A stretch of 64,000 nucleotides of DNA. Source: Dillenia suffruticosa. Taxonomy: Eukaryota > Streptophyta > Magnoliopsida > Dilleniales > Dilleniaceae. This document shows positions 50,577 through 62,661 of this stretch, in pieces. Each line of letters opens with the position of its first letter. The stretch's first letter is position 1. The stretch covers positions 687,001 through 751,000 of the forward strand of contig JAVTVX010000020.1 of the NCBI GenBank assembly GCA_033439265.1, in the 5' to 3' direction. The position numbers and the translations under genes are program-made. Under the pieces are notes generated by a model. It was not told where the DNA came from. It saw nothing but the letters and a program-made list of their open reading frames with translations, and ran no database searches.

Positions 50577-53500
50577 ATGGCGGAAGACGACAAGAAACCT
50601 CTGGAGTGAACAAACGTCACAATCGTCTTCTTCAAGATCTCTCCTCTTCTCAATTTCGTCACCGTACTCCCCCCTCTCTCTAAAACTTTCTTTATCTACT
50701 TTCTCTCTCTCTCTTTCTCGATCTCGACATTGGACTGTTGGATGCTTTTTCCAGCGGAGTCGAGGCCGTTGAAGGTGAAGAATGAAGGAAGGCGGCGACT
50801 CTGAAGAAGAGGAAGAAGAAGAAGAGGTGGCGGAGGAAAACATTGATTACGCAGATGATCTGCCCCGATTTTCTGGAATCGCTGATTTCGATTCTCCTCT
50901 TCCTGTTATTAACATCTCTCACTCTCTCGGTCGCTTGCTCTCTCTTTCTTTCTCAACTACTGTTGAATAATTACAGGTGAGGGAAAGCAGTCAAAGTACT
51001 CTGAACTTGAAGGTTCTCTTTCTCTGTCACACACACTTCTCCATTTCGCAATCTGATTTCCTGGGTTTTAATGGCTGTGTTGGAATAATCACTTTTAACC
51101 ATTTACAGGTCAAGAAGTACCTTCAAAGGCGGAGCAGGAAGGTAGGAAAAAAACCCTCTCTAATCTGTGGTTATTCTATTCTGGTTTGAAACCCTAAATT
51201 TTCTTTCTCCGATTAATTTCTCTCTTTGAATTCTATCCTTTCATGTTTTGCTAGTTGTAGTGGACTAATCTCTTAATTATTTACAGATGAACAAAAACTT
51301 GGGAGGCGGACAGTGAAGTTTAATATTCCCTATCTTGTAATTATTGTTTTCTGATTTGCCAAACCCTAATTTTCTTTTACAATCAATGATTCCACTATCT
51401 CTTTCCCTCTTTTCTCTCCCTGTCTAGCTTTCCTATTGTTCTAGGGTTCTAATGTCCACCATTGATTAATCTCTAAATTTTTTTCAGATGAAGAAAACCA
51501 TTCAAAGGCTGAGCAGAAAGGTAAAAACAAAAAGCCCCTCCCTCTGTCTTGTTTATAGTTACTTGTTTCCAAAGTGTCTTTCACAATTGTGCTTCCTCTT
51601 TCTCAATCTTGTCTGTCATGAACTGATCTCTTAACAACTTGATCGAGAAAACTTTACAATGGACAGGTCTGAAGGAAAATAATATAACCTGCCATCTCTT
51701 GTTCATGGTTATTGGTTTGATGGGACTAATCCCGAAATGATTATATATACAGGCCCTCAATGATGAAGATTGAAGGTCGTCGTGTCTGTGTAAAGTATCT
51801 ACTGCCCACAATTGTAAAGTTTTCTGTCTTTTACATGATTCAGTTGATTGTCAGATGTTGTAGACTGCTTTCATGTGTCCAAAATAGATAATGAATTGTC
51901 CTTTTCTTCTAGTAGATATTAAAGAAAATATGTGATCATCCGTTTCTCATGATGAATGAGGATGTGTTGGAGGTGTTGGATACAATGTAAATTAGGAAGA
52001 ACGTGATGTTGCAGATGCCCATGATAGGGTAACCTTGCAAGAGAGTTATGATAACGTCTATTGCTAGCTTTCTTTCATATTATCTCTATTGCTGAGGATG
52101 ATTAATGTTTTCTGAAATACTAGTTTTGCAGGATAACTCAATTCCAGAGGGGCAGTGTGCTCATCTTTTGTCAGACTCGGCAAATTCTAGATCTTATTCT
52201 GGTTAGTGCAGCACTTAGATGCTTTTGCTCTGCTGTCCTAAAGAAGTACAAACAACTACTTCCTTTCTGGTCTGCACATTGTTTAGCTTTAGCCATGAAA
52301 ACCAATTACAGAGAGAAAATCGTTAGCCATTTATTTAGAAATGAGAACCTTTTATTTTATTAGGATTATCTATTCATCCATTGTTTTCCTTTTTATTCCT
52401 AATTACAGGATTTTCAAGAATGTATTGGGGCTCCTATTTTTCTGTTGACATCTCTGGTGGCGGATGGGGCCTCACACTTACAAAAGCAGATCGTGTTACT
52501 GTAGTCGATCCAGCTTGGAATCCAAGGTGACATTAAATAAGTTTTCTTTTACTTGGTGGACAATGATAAGAAATTATAGCCTTTTACAGTTTATCATGAT
52601 GAGAAAAATATAGAAAGTTGTTTCTGATCTAGAGCTTGGCACCAAGAAGTCCCCCCCTCTATATTTTTCCAGCTTCTATTTTTCTTTTGGTATGTTTTTG
52701 TGGAACAAGCGAAAACGATACTTAGTTTTTGTAAAATCGTGTATTTTCATAATGTGACTGGGGGTTAGGTTCATCATTATATCCCACAAAAGTCCCATTT
52801 TGGTTTGCACAAGAGGGATGCCTTCTGGTGCTAAATTGTTTTCCTGTTTCGTGACCTAATTTTCCAACTTCACTCTTTCTTCAGTTTAAGACCTGCTCAC
52901 AAAAAGACCATTTTTTTTCCTAGCTATAACCATTAACTTTGTTGTTCATCCTTGCAGTACCGATAGCCAAAGCGTTGATCGTGCATACAGGAATTGGGCA
53001 GAAGAAGGATGTCATTGTTTAAAGATTGATGAGCTCTGGCACTATTGAAGAAAAGATATATCGGAAACAGGTTGAATATCCGTTAGTCTTTCTCTACTTT
53101 TGCTTTTCTCCATTTCTTGAGCATCGTTGGTGTCAGGATATTAGCTAGTTTAGTCAGTAAAATCTGTTGGTATGGTGCCAGAAGTCTTGGGCATCAAATC
53201 ACTTCCACAGGGTTGGATGTCCATGGGAAGGTGGAGGGCCCCATTCTATTGAGTAGCTTTTTTTATTCTCACAAAGTGACAATGAAAATGCTCTGCTCAG
53301 GTATTTAAGGGAAGTCAGTTTAGAACTGCAGCTGAGCACAAGGAACAAATGTGGTTTCATCCAGCAGGTACATATAGTTAAAGGTGTCCCTCTTTTTTTT
53401 GAGTTGGGTCATTTAAGATTAAAATGCTCCTTGCCTTGCCTTTAATAATTCTTCCAGGATCTTCGAGAGCTTTTCAGTCTCCCTAAACAAGGATTTTACA

Positions 53501-54137
53501 TTTCTCTTACTCAGAAGCAGTTGAAGGAAGCGCATGGTGACCAGATGTAACTCTAAGGTTCCCAAACTATTGTTTTGATTATCCTCCCCAAAAAAGTGAT
53601 ATTATGAGAAGCAATTATGAGTTTCACTCTCAAACCTGATTTTTTGGTATGAGGTGATTACAGGATGATTTTATCATCAAGTCACTGTTGTGTCCCTTGT
53701 TGGGAAGAAAGCGCGGGATGAGTTTTTAGTTCTTATTTCATTCATATTGTTTTGGTCTTCTTTGTATAAAGCCACATCCAGACCCATGGAACATTAAAAG
53801 CTTGCTGATTGCTTGATTTATTCTGCTTAATTTAGTATCTTATCATCCAGTCACACCGCTAGCCTATTTAGTTGGCTCTTATTATTGTTTTAGGTTCTTT
53901 TTAGATCTGAGAATTTTTATTTTTTCTTCTGTGATAGGTATAAGTCTTTTTGAAGCTCACATAAAGTTTCCGGAGTCCCAAGGTATAGCTGGAGTTAGTA
54001 AACACAGTTTGCTCCTCTCAAAGGTAGCACCAATACCAGTTGAAGAGGAAGAACAGCAAAACACAAGGTGAGACTCTTACATTTCATGCAACCTTCTTTG
54101 TTAGGTGAAACATACCAGTGATCTACAATAGTTCAAA

Positions 54138-54180
<43 letters not shown>

Positions 54181-55030
54181 TAAATGATGCAAAGAGGATG
54201 GTTGGAACACCTTCAGCTATGGGAGCGTAGATTAATTAGTTTTCCTTTTTGCTGTATTTCATATTGAGTGTGTTTGTTGTAGATTATGATTAAGTTCTGA
54301 AAAACATATGATTTTGATAGTTATAGCCTTTTGAATCATTTAATCTACTTCAAAGTTAATCCATATATATCCCGCAAGTATTTCCTTTTGTCTTTGACAA
54401 TGTTAACAGGGCCGAATGCGCTTACAATCCAAAGGATGTGAAAGTGTATATGAAACTCTCAATCCCCAAGGATGTGGAAAAATCACCTGAGTCGGGTATT
54501 AAAGATAGAATTAATCGACTTAGCCAGGCAAGGTAAGAATTTCCTCAACCATGATTTGAAGACTCTTAATTGTGATCATACTTTGTAGACGTGGTTGGTT
54601 AAAGCAACTGTCAGGTATTGTTCCTAGGGTTGAGGATAAAGAAACAGAACAGAAAAGTCTGCCCTAGAATGTAGATGGGGCTTGTATCTATGAATGGTAC
54701 TCGATGCTTATTTTGGTAGACCCTCTAAAATTAAGATTCTATTTGTCTATAAGGTTGTTTTGGGCATGTGAGGTGTAACCTTAACTCAGAGGTTACTGAT
54801 TTCTGATCTAAGCTTGCCGGATAGAATAGCTTGCTGCTAATTTGAACAAATTCTTGTGCCTCCAGGCTACAATTTCTAGATTGCCAGATAAAGGAGAGAG
54901 AATAAAAAATTAGATTGCTGAGCTGAATATGGAGCTTGAGATGGTTAGGATGGCAAAAATAAGTGCAAATGGGGATATTGATTTGCATGATTTAACTAAT
55001 GAGCTTCAAAGAATGTTGAATGTGTGGTAG
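50577..55030 (+). pseudogene. CHR24: CHR24/ERCC6-like SNF2 helicase, broken and missing its ATPase core
   Basis: Plant CHR24 is a roughly 1,000-residue Snf2-family ATPase annotated as ERCC6-like. The N-terminus is visible (MAEDDKK, then NKRHNRLLQDLSS, then DLPRFSGIADFDSPL at 50850-50900), with small acidic exons to about 51520. The sequence then jumps to KKICDHPFLM at about 51918. Helicase C-terminal pieces follow: VLIFCQTRQILDLIL (52155), GLTLTKADRVTVVDPAWNP (52465), SVDRAYR (52975), SSGTIEEKIYRKQ (53030), DLRELFSLPKQGF (53459), GIAGVSKHSLLLSK (53980), and a tail ending at 55030. Lesions: frameshift at the N-terminus (TGA 50607), frameshifts near 52150, 52460 and 52992, TAA at 53020 and a stop near 54908. 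The DEAH ATPase lobe is absent. No working enzyme is possible. Confidence 0.85.
54140..54174 (+). repeat. (CT)n microsatellite in CHR24-like pseudogene intron
   Basis: About 17 CT units. Confidence 0.9.
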
Positions 55031-56589
55031 AGTAGAAGGTTGTAAGCAAGCTGTAACATATTTCAACTAAAGGCGGAGGTTCACCTTTGCAGTATTATTT
55101 CCTATGGCTTTGGATGTCAAATTTTATTGTATATCATCATTTGCTCGATGATTAAGGTTTTGAAGAATGTTGTGTACGGTGCAAGCAGCTGTCGCACATC
55201 AATCAAAAATATTTAAAGAAGATATTTTTGTAGAGAAAAGTAAGGGATAAAATATTTTTATTATTTTTTAATAAAATTAACGGTAATATAGATTGTAATG
55301 TATGGTTTATCAAATTAAAATTTATTTTATTTAAAATAAATTATAAAACAGAAAAAGATAAAAAAAAAAAGGGTGTAAAAACATACAATTATTTTTTCAT
55401 TTGATTAGGTTTGATCCCACTGCTTTTCATCTTTCTCTTTAGATGATTGAATCAAGCGAAAAAAGCATACAATTATTTGATCAAATCACTGAGAGTGGAA
55501 GTAATGGCGTCGGAATGTGCCGATAGAGGAGAGGAGTTGGATCAGTGAAACACTAGAGAGACAGGAGCATGCACGAGATAAGCCTATGTTACTCCTGCAA
55601 TCTTTGGTTTTTGGATGATGAAACTTCCTAAACCTGGATCAAATCCCGAAAAAAAAAAATATTTCTGCATTATTTGTTTTAAGTTAATCCTTGTCGTGAG
55701 GGTGCTTTATTTGTTTTGATTTTTTTGGTTGTTTTCCCCCTTTTTTGTGGTTCAGTTGTGTTCATAATGCCTGTTTTTCTATGTACTGTTTTCACGGAAG
55801 AATATTTTAGCCTTTTGGTTGTTCTTTGTTGCAGAATTTACCTTTAAATGAGTAGCTTGATAGGGGTCCATATTGGAATTATGCTGATAATGAATGCTTA
55901 CATTTTTGTGTTTCTTTTGCTGCATTTCGTTCCAGCATTTTCTTTTCTTCTTATAGTTGTTGGAACTGAAACGGTTTGTTTGATTTTATTCTAATTGATT
56001 TTCATGCTTACCATTATGAGAGGTCTCCCTTCCAAAAAGAAAACCTTAATTGTCTATGGCAACCTAAAACCAAAATATGCCTTCCAAACTTGGATTCCCT
56101 TTGCCAATCAAAAGAACTTGGATGGCTTACACCCGTTTGAATATGACCGGTTTGACAATGTCGCTCTTAATTTTTAAATGACAATAAATTGTACTTAAGC
56201 AAAAGCGTTTGGTGTATTATCATGTTCAAATTGCTGGAGCTGACTTACTATTCTCTGGTTAACTCATGTGCTATCTACTTTTATCTGCTGTGATTTAGCT
56301 TTCAAATTCAAATTATTTTTTAACTCACCTACTTGAGTTTGAGTTTGAGTTTGAGTTTGTGTTTGATGATGGGGATATTTTTTAACTCATCTGGCAAGCA
56401 TGTCGAGAAGTAGAAGCTACTCAACATACGTTTTGTGAGCCTTCAATTAATACTTTGTGATCAAGGATAAATTAATTTTTAAAAATTATTTATTATATTA
56501 TTAATTCTTATATTAATTATAAATTAAACCCAAATATTAGTTGGTGATAAAGTAAAAATTTTGTGCCAAAGGAGAACCAGGTTCACCTT
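55031..56589. other. Intergenic, no gene seen
   Basis: AT-rich with a short (GAGTTT)n run near 56336-56362. No coding region is supported. Confidence 0.55.
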
Positions 56590-57830
56590 AGTAACGCTAA
56601 GTGGTTGTTTGGTTATAGGGTATGGTTTCAGGAATGGGAATAAAATTCATATTTGTTGTTTGCATTAATAGAATGGAAATAGAATGAAAATGAAGGAATT
56701 AGAATCAAACCCTCAATGTATAGGTTTTGTGAAACTCAAGTAAATTGATGGGCTTCGGTTGAAACCATCTGTCAAACCCATACCCTTCTATTCAACTCTC
56801 TCTCTCTCAAACCCATGCCCTTCCATCTCTCTTTCTCCTTGATGCCGATGGTGTCCCTTTGTTTTTCTCCGAATGACAATTGTGGAGGCAATCGAAGACG
56901 TAAGCGATGTAGGCAAATGGTGAATTGAACGGTGATGGTGTCTCTAAAAGAGAATCCGAAGCGTCTGATGGATATGATTATTTAGCTCTGTCCATGTGAG
57001 TGTTGAGGTCACACAAGGGTTCTCTCTCTCTCTCCTCCGCTCCCCTCTTTCTAATTATATTTCCTCCCTTCTCAAAGTCTGGAGTAGGGCCTCGAGTGGC
57101 TCTCTCATACCGACACAAAATGTCATTGTCGATGAGAGAGGAAGGAGCAAAGGGAACGATCAATCCCACTTTGTGGTTGTTGATCCCCTCTTGGTCTTCA
57201 TGTCTCTCTCAAAATCCAATTGATTGGAAGCAGTGATGTTAGAGGAGTAGTTTCAATGGTGGATTAGTGTTGGATTTTTACTACAAGAAACTGGGGAAGA
57301 AGCTTTGATGACTCTAAGAACGTCACTGATGACACTAGCCATCCTTCTTTGTGCTGGTTTGACAGAGTTTTCTTTGCTTCTCTTCTTCTCCTTATTGGGA
57401 GAAATCCTGTCAAATAATATTTTTTAAAAACTCTTAAAAAAAAAGAAGTTTTTTTATGAAGAAAAATTAAAAAAAATGGTTTTTAAGAAAAAGCTCCTGC
57501 AAGCTTTTTCTTCTCTTTTTCTTAATGCTCCGGCTTTTAAAAAATATAAACCCTTTTCATTTCATTTATATCATCACATAATTATTTTTATTCTATTAAT
57601 ATTTTTATTTAAATGATAAAAAATTTCAAATATATTCATTTATTTTTAACTTTTAACTTTATTTCAAAAGTAAAAAAATAAAAATAGAATTAATTTTTAA
57701 TTTTTAACTTTATTTTAAAAATAAAAAACCAAATAACTTTTAATTTTTTTTTAAAGAATTAATTTTTATTTCTTCTTAAAAGAAAAAGATAAGTTAAAAA
57801 AAAAATCCTATCAAACGGACACTTAATTCC
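56590..57830. mobile_element. Possible non-autonomous DNA transposon
   Basis: The left end reads 'taagtggttgtttggttatag' (about 56597) and the reverse complement of the right end reads 'taagtgtccgtttgatagg' (about 57824). They agree at TAAGTG and GTTTG, and such ends are common in plant hAT-like or MITE families. The interior has typical 'ggaatgggaataaaattcat' wording and a T/A-rich right third, but no transposase. No target-site duplication was confirmed. Confidence 0.3.
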
Positions 57831-58285
57831 CTCTCTTATAGGTTTTCATTCTTTAAATCTGTGATTTTCATAGCTATGCGCGACAATTTAAAAAATCATA
57901 AAAGAAAAATATAACCCCTCTAATGGTAAAGGTAATATAATCGGTTAAATCTCACTAATTAAAAATGATTTATAAATAAATTTAAAATAACATATATATA
58001 TATATATATTTTGAGAAATAAATAGAGCGTAGAGATTTGTGGGGGAAAAAGCCACGTGGGATGAGAAAACTCAAAGGTCAAAATCTTTTTATTGCTGGGC
58101 AAAGCTGTCTAATTCGACATTTAATGAGAAGCGGTCCAACTTGTTGGATCATAATTTTATAAAAAATAAAAGATTATTTAAAAAAATTACACAGACACAG
58201 AAATGAATTGGATGCCGAATTATCACAGCCATTGAACGTGCAAACAGTATTCCAATCAGAGTAACTAGCACATATGGACAGACAA

Positions 58286-58319
<34 letters not shown>

Positions 58320-58419
58320 CAATTTCGTTATTCTCGTCGGCAAAAATCTGGAAATGAAGGAGTCAAGAGCTTCTTCTAATGTCGAAGATCAAATGAGATG
58401 AGAAGCAGAGAAAAACCAA

Positions 58420-58475
<56 letters not shown>

Positions 58476-58476
58476 G
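57831..58476 (+). promoter_or_regulatory. Upstream region of zinc carboxypeptidase gene
   Basis: AT-rich promoter region with two CT tracts, 58289-58316 and 58423-58471. The second ends 5 bp before the start codon and is therefore probably in the leader. No confident TATA box assignment. Confidence 0.5.
58423..58471 (+). repeat. (CT)n tract immediately 5' of carboxypeptidase start
   Basis: About 24 uninterrupted units, the longest CT tract in the window. Confidence 0.95.
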
Positions 58477-61400
58477 ATGGCTCGTGGACTTTCTCTCTCT
58501 CCTTCACATTTTATCCTCATATTATTGGCTTCGTCTTTGCAAGTCTTCCAAACACTCGTCTACGGTGCAGACAATCGCACACGGTCGTCTTTCACTCCGA
58601 TCAATCGACATCTATATCATTCCAGGTAATCAATCAATTTCTTACCAACTCGATTTGTCTAATTGAATGAATTTGATTTTGAATCTGTATTATTATTTTT
58701 TTCTATTCTTTCTAGTGTTGATTTGATGGAAGAGATAAAGGAATTGGTCCATCGTCACCCAGATAAGCTTTCTGTAAGAATTCTAGGGTTTTGTTCCTAT
58801 ATTTTGGTGCCTTAGTTTGAAATTCACGGTCAAGTAGTGACTTGACTTGTTTGTGTTTGTCTAGATTGAAACATTTAAGACTGAAAATAAGGGTTATAAA
58901 GCTGAGATCGCCGTAGTTACATACTCGCGCAACCGGAGAGAAATCGCTGACGGGTCTAAGTTTCGGATCCTTCTTGTAAGTTGATAACATAGCTTAGTCC
59001 TTTTCCTCCCCCCCCCCAAAGATTCATGTTCTTTGTATTGCATTTTTTTTAGTGGTGGTGATGTACGAATTTGAACTGAATAAATGTTATATGTAAAAAA
59101 AGGATATGGGTTTATGGGTAGGGGGATTCGGGAAGACCTACCTAAGTTTTGTGGCTCAATCATTATGTTACAATAATTCAATAATACAACAAAAAAAGAA
59201 AAAAGTGAATAGCAGCGCATAATACAATAATTCATCCTACCCATTTATGCCTAATCAAATTCAATAAATTTAGTTGTTGAGTTATATGGTATGTGTAGCT
59301 GTACCAATTGGTTATTAGAAATTGGAGGTTGGTGGATACTTTTTCATGTTTGTTGAATTGGGAATTGCTGGTTTTGTTTGACAGATGATTGCTTGTCTTC
59401 CAGAGTTTTGGGCAGCACGGGAGAGAACTCATTACATCTGAACTTGCTTTGCGGATTTTGTCAGTCTTGAGTGAAGAGCAGTTTCTTCCAAAGATGGATC
59501 ATACTATTCTGAGAGACACCCTTGACAGCCTTCTCGTGAAGGTATCGTTTCTCTGCTGACTTATTAATGTCTATCTCTATAGTTCAGTGAATGGTTGTTG
59601 TTTCATTCGTCACGATTATTATAGAGCTTTATCTCCCATTAATGGTACTTTCCTCAATAACAAATTGGCAAAACAGTTTATAAAAATAAGATATAAATTT
59701 TCCTCCCATACATTTCTGCACTTTTTTGAAATGGTCTCCGCAGAAGCAATTGAATGTCCAGATACCTTAGTTCTAAAAATCTACAAATTTATGCCAGTTG
59801 GGAGAAGTCAGGTATTTTCGATAGCTAATGTGCACCATTTACCAGGTTATACCCATGGAAAACCTGAATGGACGCAAGCTTGTTGAAGCTGGAGACTTAT
59901 GTGAGAGGAGAAATGGTAATTCAGTTACATTTGTATTATCTTATTTGGATTTCACTTTCATTTGGAAAGATATTGGATTGCTTAGCTCGTTTTCTGTGGC
60001 AGGAAGGGGAGTTGATCTTAATCGGAATTGGAGCGTTGATTGGGGCAAAAAGGAAAAGGTCCTTTCCGGTCATTCATCTATGAGATTTTAACATTTTTAT
60101 CTCTTTCTTCTGGTGCTTTTATCTTTGAGCCTGTTGATCATGTTACATTATTCTTGGAAAATATAGGATTACGATCCATATGAAGAAAATCCAGGAATTT
60201 CTCCATTTAGTGAGCCCGAGACTCAAATAATGAGGAAAATTTCTAAGTCATTTGAACCACACATGTGGGTAAATGTGCACTCAGGAATGGAGGTAACTTC
60301 TAACTCTGTTTATGAAATTTTCAAATTTATAGGACCTGACAGGAGTTCAAATAGTTAGCTAGATGAAGTTCTCAAGCCTTATCATAAACAACCCTGCATA
60401 TCTGAGGCACAAGAATTCCCCCACCCCTCACCAGTTCCACCCAGTCCCTCACTGTCCAGTCATCTTTATTCTTTATATTCCATATATGAGAGTCATGTAC
60501 AGTTTTAGTTCTAGTTGGTTTTTCTTTATTATTTATATTGATGCAGAGGGTGAGAGAGTTTAGAGGCTTTTGTAGTTGGCTGGCAGTATAGTCTTAGTAG
60601 GGGGCTAGAGCAAGCAATGGGAAGACGTTGGGATCCAGAAAAGGATATGGAGAAATTGTTTGTATTTATTAGATCAAGTAGGAGGTAAAGAACAGGACAA
60701 CACTAGAATGTATCGTGGTTGGCTTGGGGACACTTCCTACCATTGTCAAATTATGGGCGGCTGTTCCCCTTCATCGCACCCCCTGCACACACAAAAAGCC
60801 CCAACCCTGAGAGTGTTGGTCATAACAATGAAAGAATACATCTGTCATGGTAAATATGGTGTATGTTATCCACAGGTGCATGTGAGTTTGCAATCTCTAG
60901 GGTTAACAAAATCATACTTAAGCATTTGTTTCCTTGTCCATCTTCTATAAGCCTATCGAAATGATATTTCTTTAAAATAACTATTCTAGGGCAGGTTTCA
61001 ATTTCATGATGGTGTTGATCCGATGCATGCCATGAGCTTGTCTATTAAATGATAGATTTGATCCTTGTAAGCCTTCACTGGACAAACTTGAATGCACTAT
61101 TTGATAAGAATTGGTATGAGGAAATATGTAACTGCTTGTTGCTCAATCTGTTTGCAGGAATTACTCTCTATTTCTCTTGGCTTGAACCACTATAAGTCAA
61201 GAACCTTACCCTGCATCTTTTGTGCCTTTTTTTTTTTCTCTCTCTTGTTTGTGCAGGCTCTATTCATGCCTTATGATCACAAAAATACTACCCCAGATGG
61301 ATTGCCTTCACAAAAAATGAGGCTGATGCTTGAAAATTTGAACCACCTTCATTGCCATGACCGTTGCATGATTGGATCGGGCGGAGGCTCTGTCGGGTTT

Positions 61401-62661
61401 GTATCACATGCTGTTGAAACTAATGATTAGATGCATGGATATAAATGCCACAAAAGGGCCATTAAGATTTTTGCTTTAGCCTCAATATTTTATCTTAAAT
61501 ACTTATCCGGAGAACTCTCCTTTTAACATTTGTTTTTTTAACTCAATGTATTGATTAAAATGTTGGAGGTTCAAAATTCCTCCCATCTTTGGTGACAGAT
61601 TTTTTCCACTACCAAAACTTACCTAAGGAAGAAGCGCGAAGTGAAAAATGTTAGTGTAGTGACCGGATATTGTTGTTTCTTATTAAGAAGCTTTTCAAAA
61701 TAACTTGATTTTTTTTTATACTATACCAACTGGTATCCGAAGTTATATTCCGACTAATCTGGTTAGACTCTGACTAATCCGGTTCGGGACTTGCAGTGAC
61801 CCATTTAAAGGGGTTATCCTCTCAACGTAGTTTTTTCTATACCCAAGCCGCGAATCGAACTCGAAAACTTGATTAAAGGACCTAATACCATATCTTACTA
61901 GGCCAACTGTCCGTTGGTTCAAAATAACTTGATTACCTGTTAAGCCTGGATGCTATTTTTTAAGTTTCTCTGGCAGGATATTTTCACATTAATAAGATCT
62001 TCATAAATCAGGTACCTGGCACATGGGACGGCCACAGATTACATGTACGACATTGTCAGAGTGCCCATGGCTTTCACATTCGAGGTTTGTTTGCTTGTCT
62101 TCTTGTAATTACTACTAGATGGTTGTCACTTGTACAGATCCTTATTTGAGTGCGTTGACCCGACAGATATATGGTGATGGGACAGCTTCCTCATGGGACT
62201 GCTTTAAAATGTTCAATCCCACTGATCAGAAGACGTACAATGTATGTGGCATGATATTTAAATTACCGCTTCCATGATTAACCTAAACTTAATCAGTGGC
62301 TTTAGGTAATATTTGGTTTTAATTGCATCATTATCTGGAGTTTCAGAGAGTTCTTGACGATTGGTCTGCTGCATTCTTTTCACTTTTCAAGTTGGGGCCA
62401 AATCAGCTGAAGGAAATCCATTCAATGCCCGCTGTAAATATAGAAAAGCTGGTATCTATAGATGAATATTTTGAAGGGTACTTAATGGAGAGGAGCAGTA
62501 GATATGGAAAGAAGACTGAGGTCCTTGATCTGGGCATGCAGGAAATAAGAACGTATTTTAGGCTGTTTTTGTTATCTTCTGTGCTGTTGATGTTCATGTT
62601 CTGCACTAGAATCTCAAAGAGCAAGTGCAGTAGACAGAATATTTCAACCATGCCTCTCTGA
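58477..62661 (+). CDS. Zinc carboxypeptidase, peptidase family M14, membrane-anchored
   Basis: Removes C-terminal residues from peptides. Eleven exons: 58477-58625, 58716-58773, 58865-58975, 59404-59541, 59846-59915, 60003-60058, 60167-60292, 61257-61396, 62012-62084, 62167-62241 and 62347-62661. Phases agree and give 436 aa. A signal peptide is evident (MARGLSLSPSHFILILLASS). Zinc ligands are His111 and Glu114 in QHGRE and His232 in VNVHSG; the substrate-site region is GVDLNRNW; the catalytic Glu is Glu307 in AFTFEIYGD. The C-terminus holds one hydrophobic segment (FRLFLLSSVLLMFMF) followed by basic residues, suggesting type I anchoring with the enzyme in the lumen or outside. It resembles Arabidopsis At5g42320. 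It is convergent with the PPR gene. The start at 58477 was chosen over an upstream ATG whose frame only encodes Ser-Leu from the CT tract. Confidence 0.92.
61683..61922 (-). repeat. SINE-like repeat, copy 5, in carboxypeptidase intron 8
   Basis: On the minus strand: A-box-like 'ttggcctagtaag', B-box-like 'cgagttcgattcg' about 40 bp later, then the family tail 'gaaccggattagtcag' and 'cttcggataccag', followed by an A-rich end near 61712. It is about 230 bp long and the family's longest copy here. Confidence 0.65.

Noticed and set aside
58398..58670. Alternative upstream start for the carboxypeptidase
   Set aside because: That frame only translates the CT tract as Ser-Leu and does not splice in phase; the ATG at 58477 gives a signal peptide and correct phase.
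59587..59886. Possible extra exon before 59846 in the carboxypeptidase
   Set aside because: Exon 4 to exon 5 already joins in phase with conserved family wording; adding this segment has no family support.
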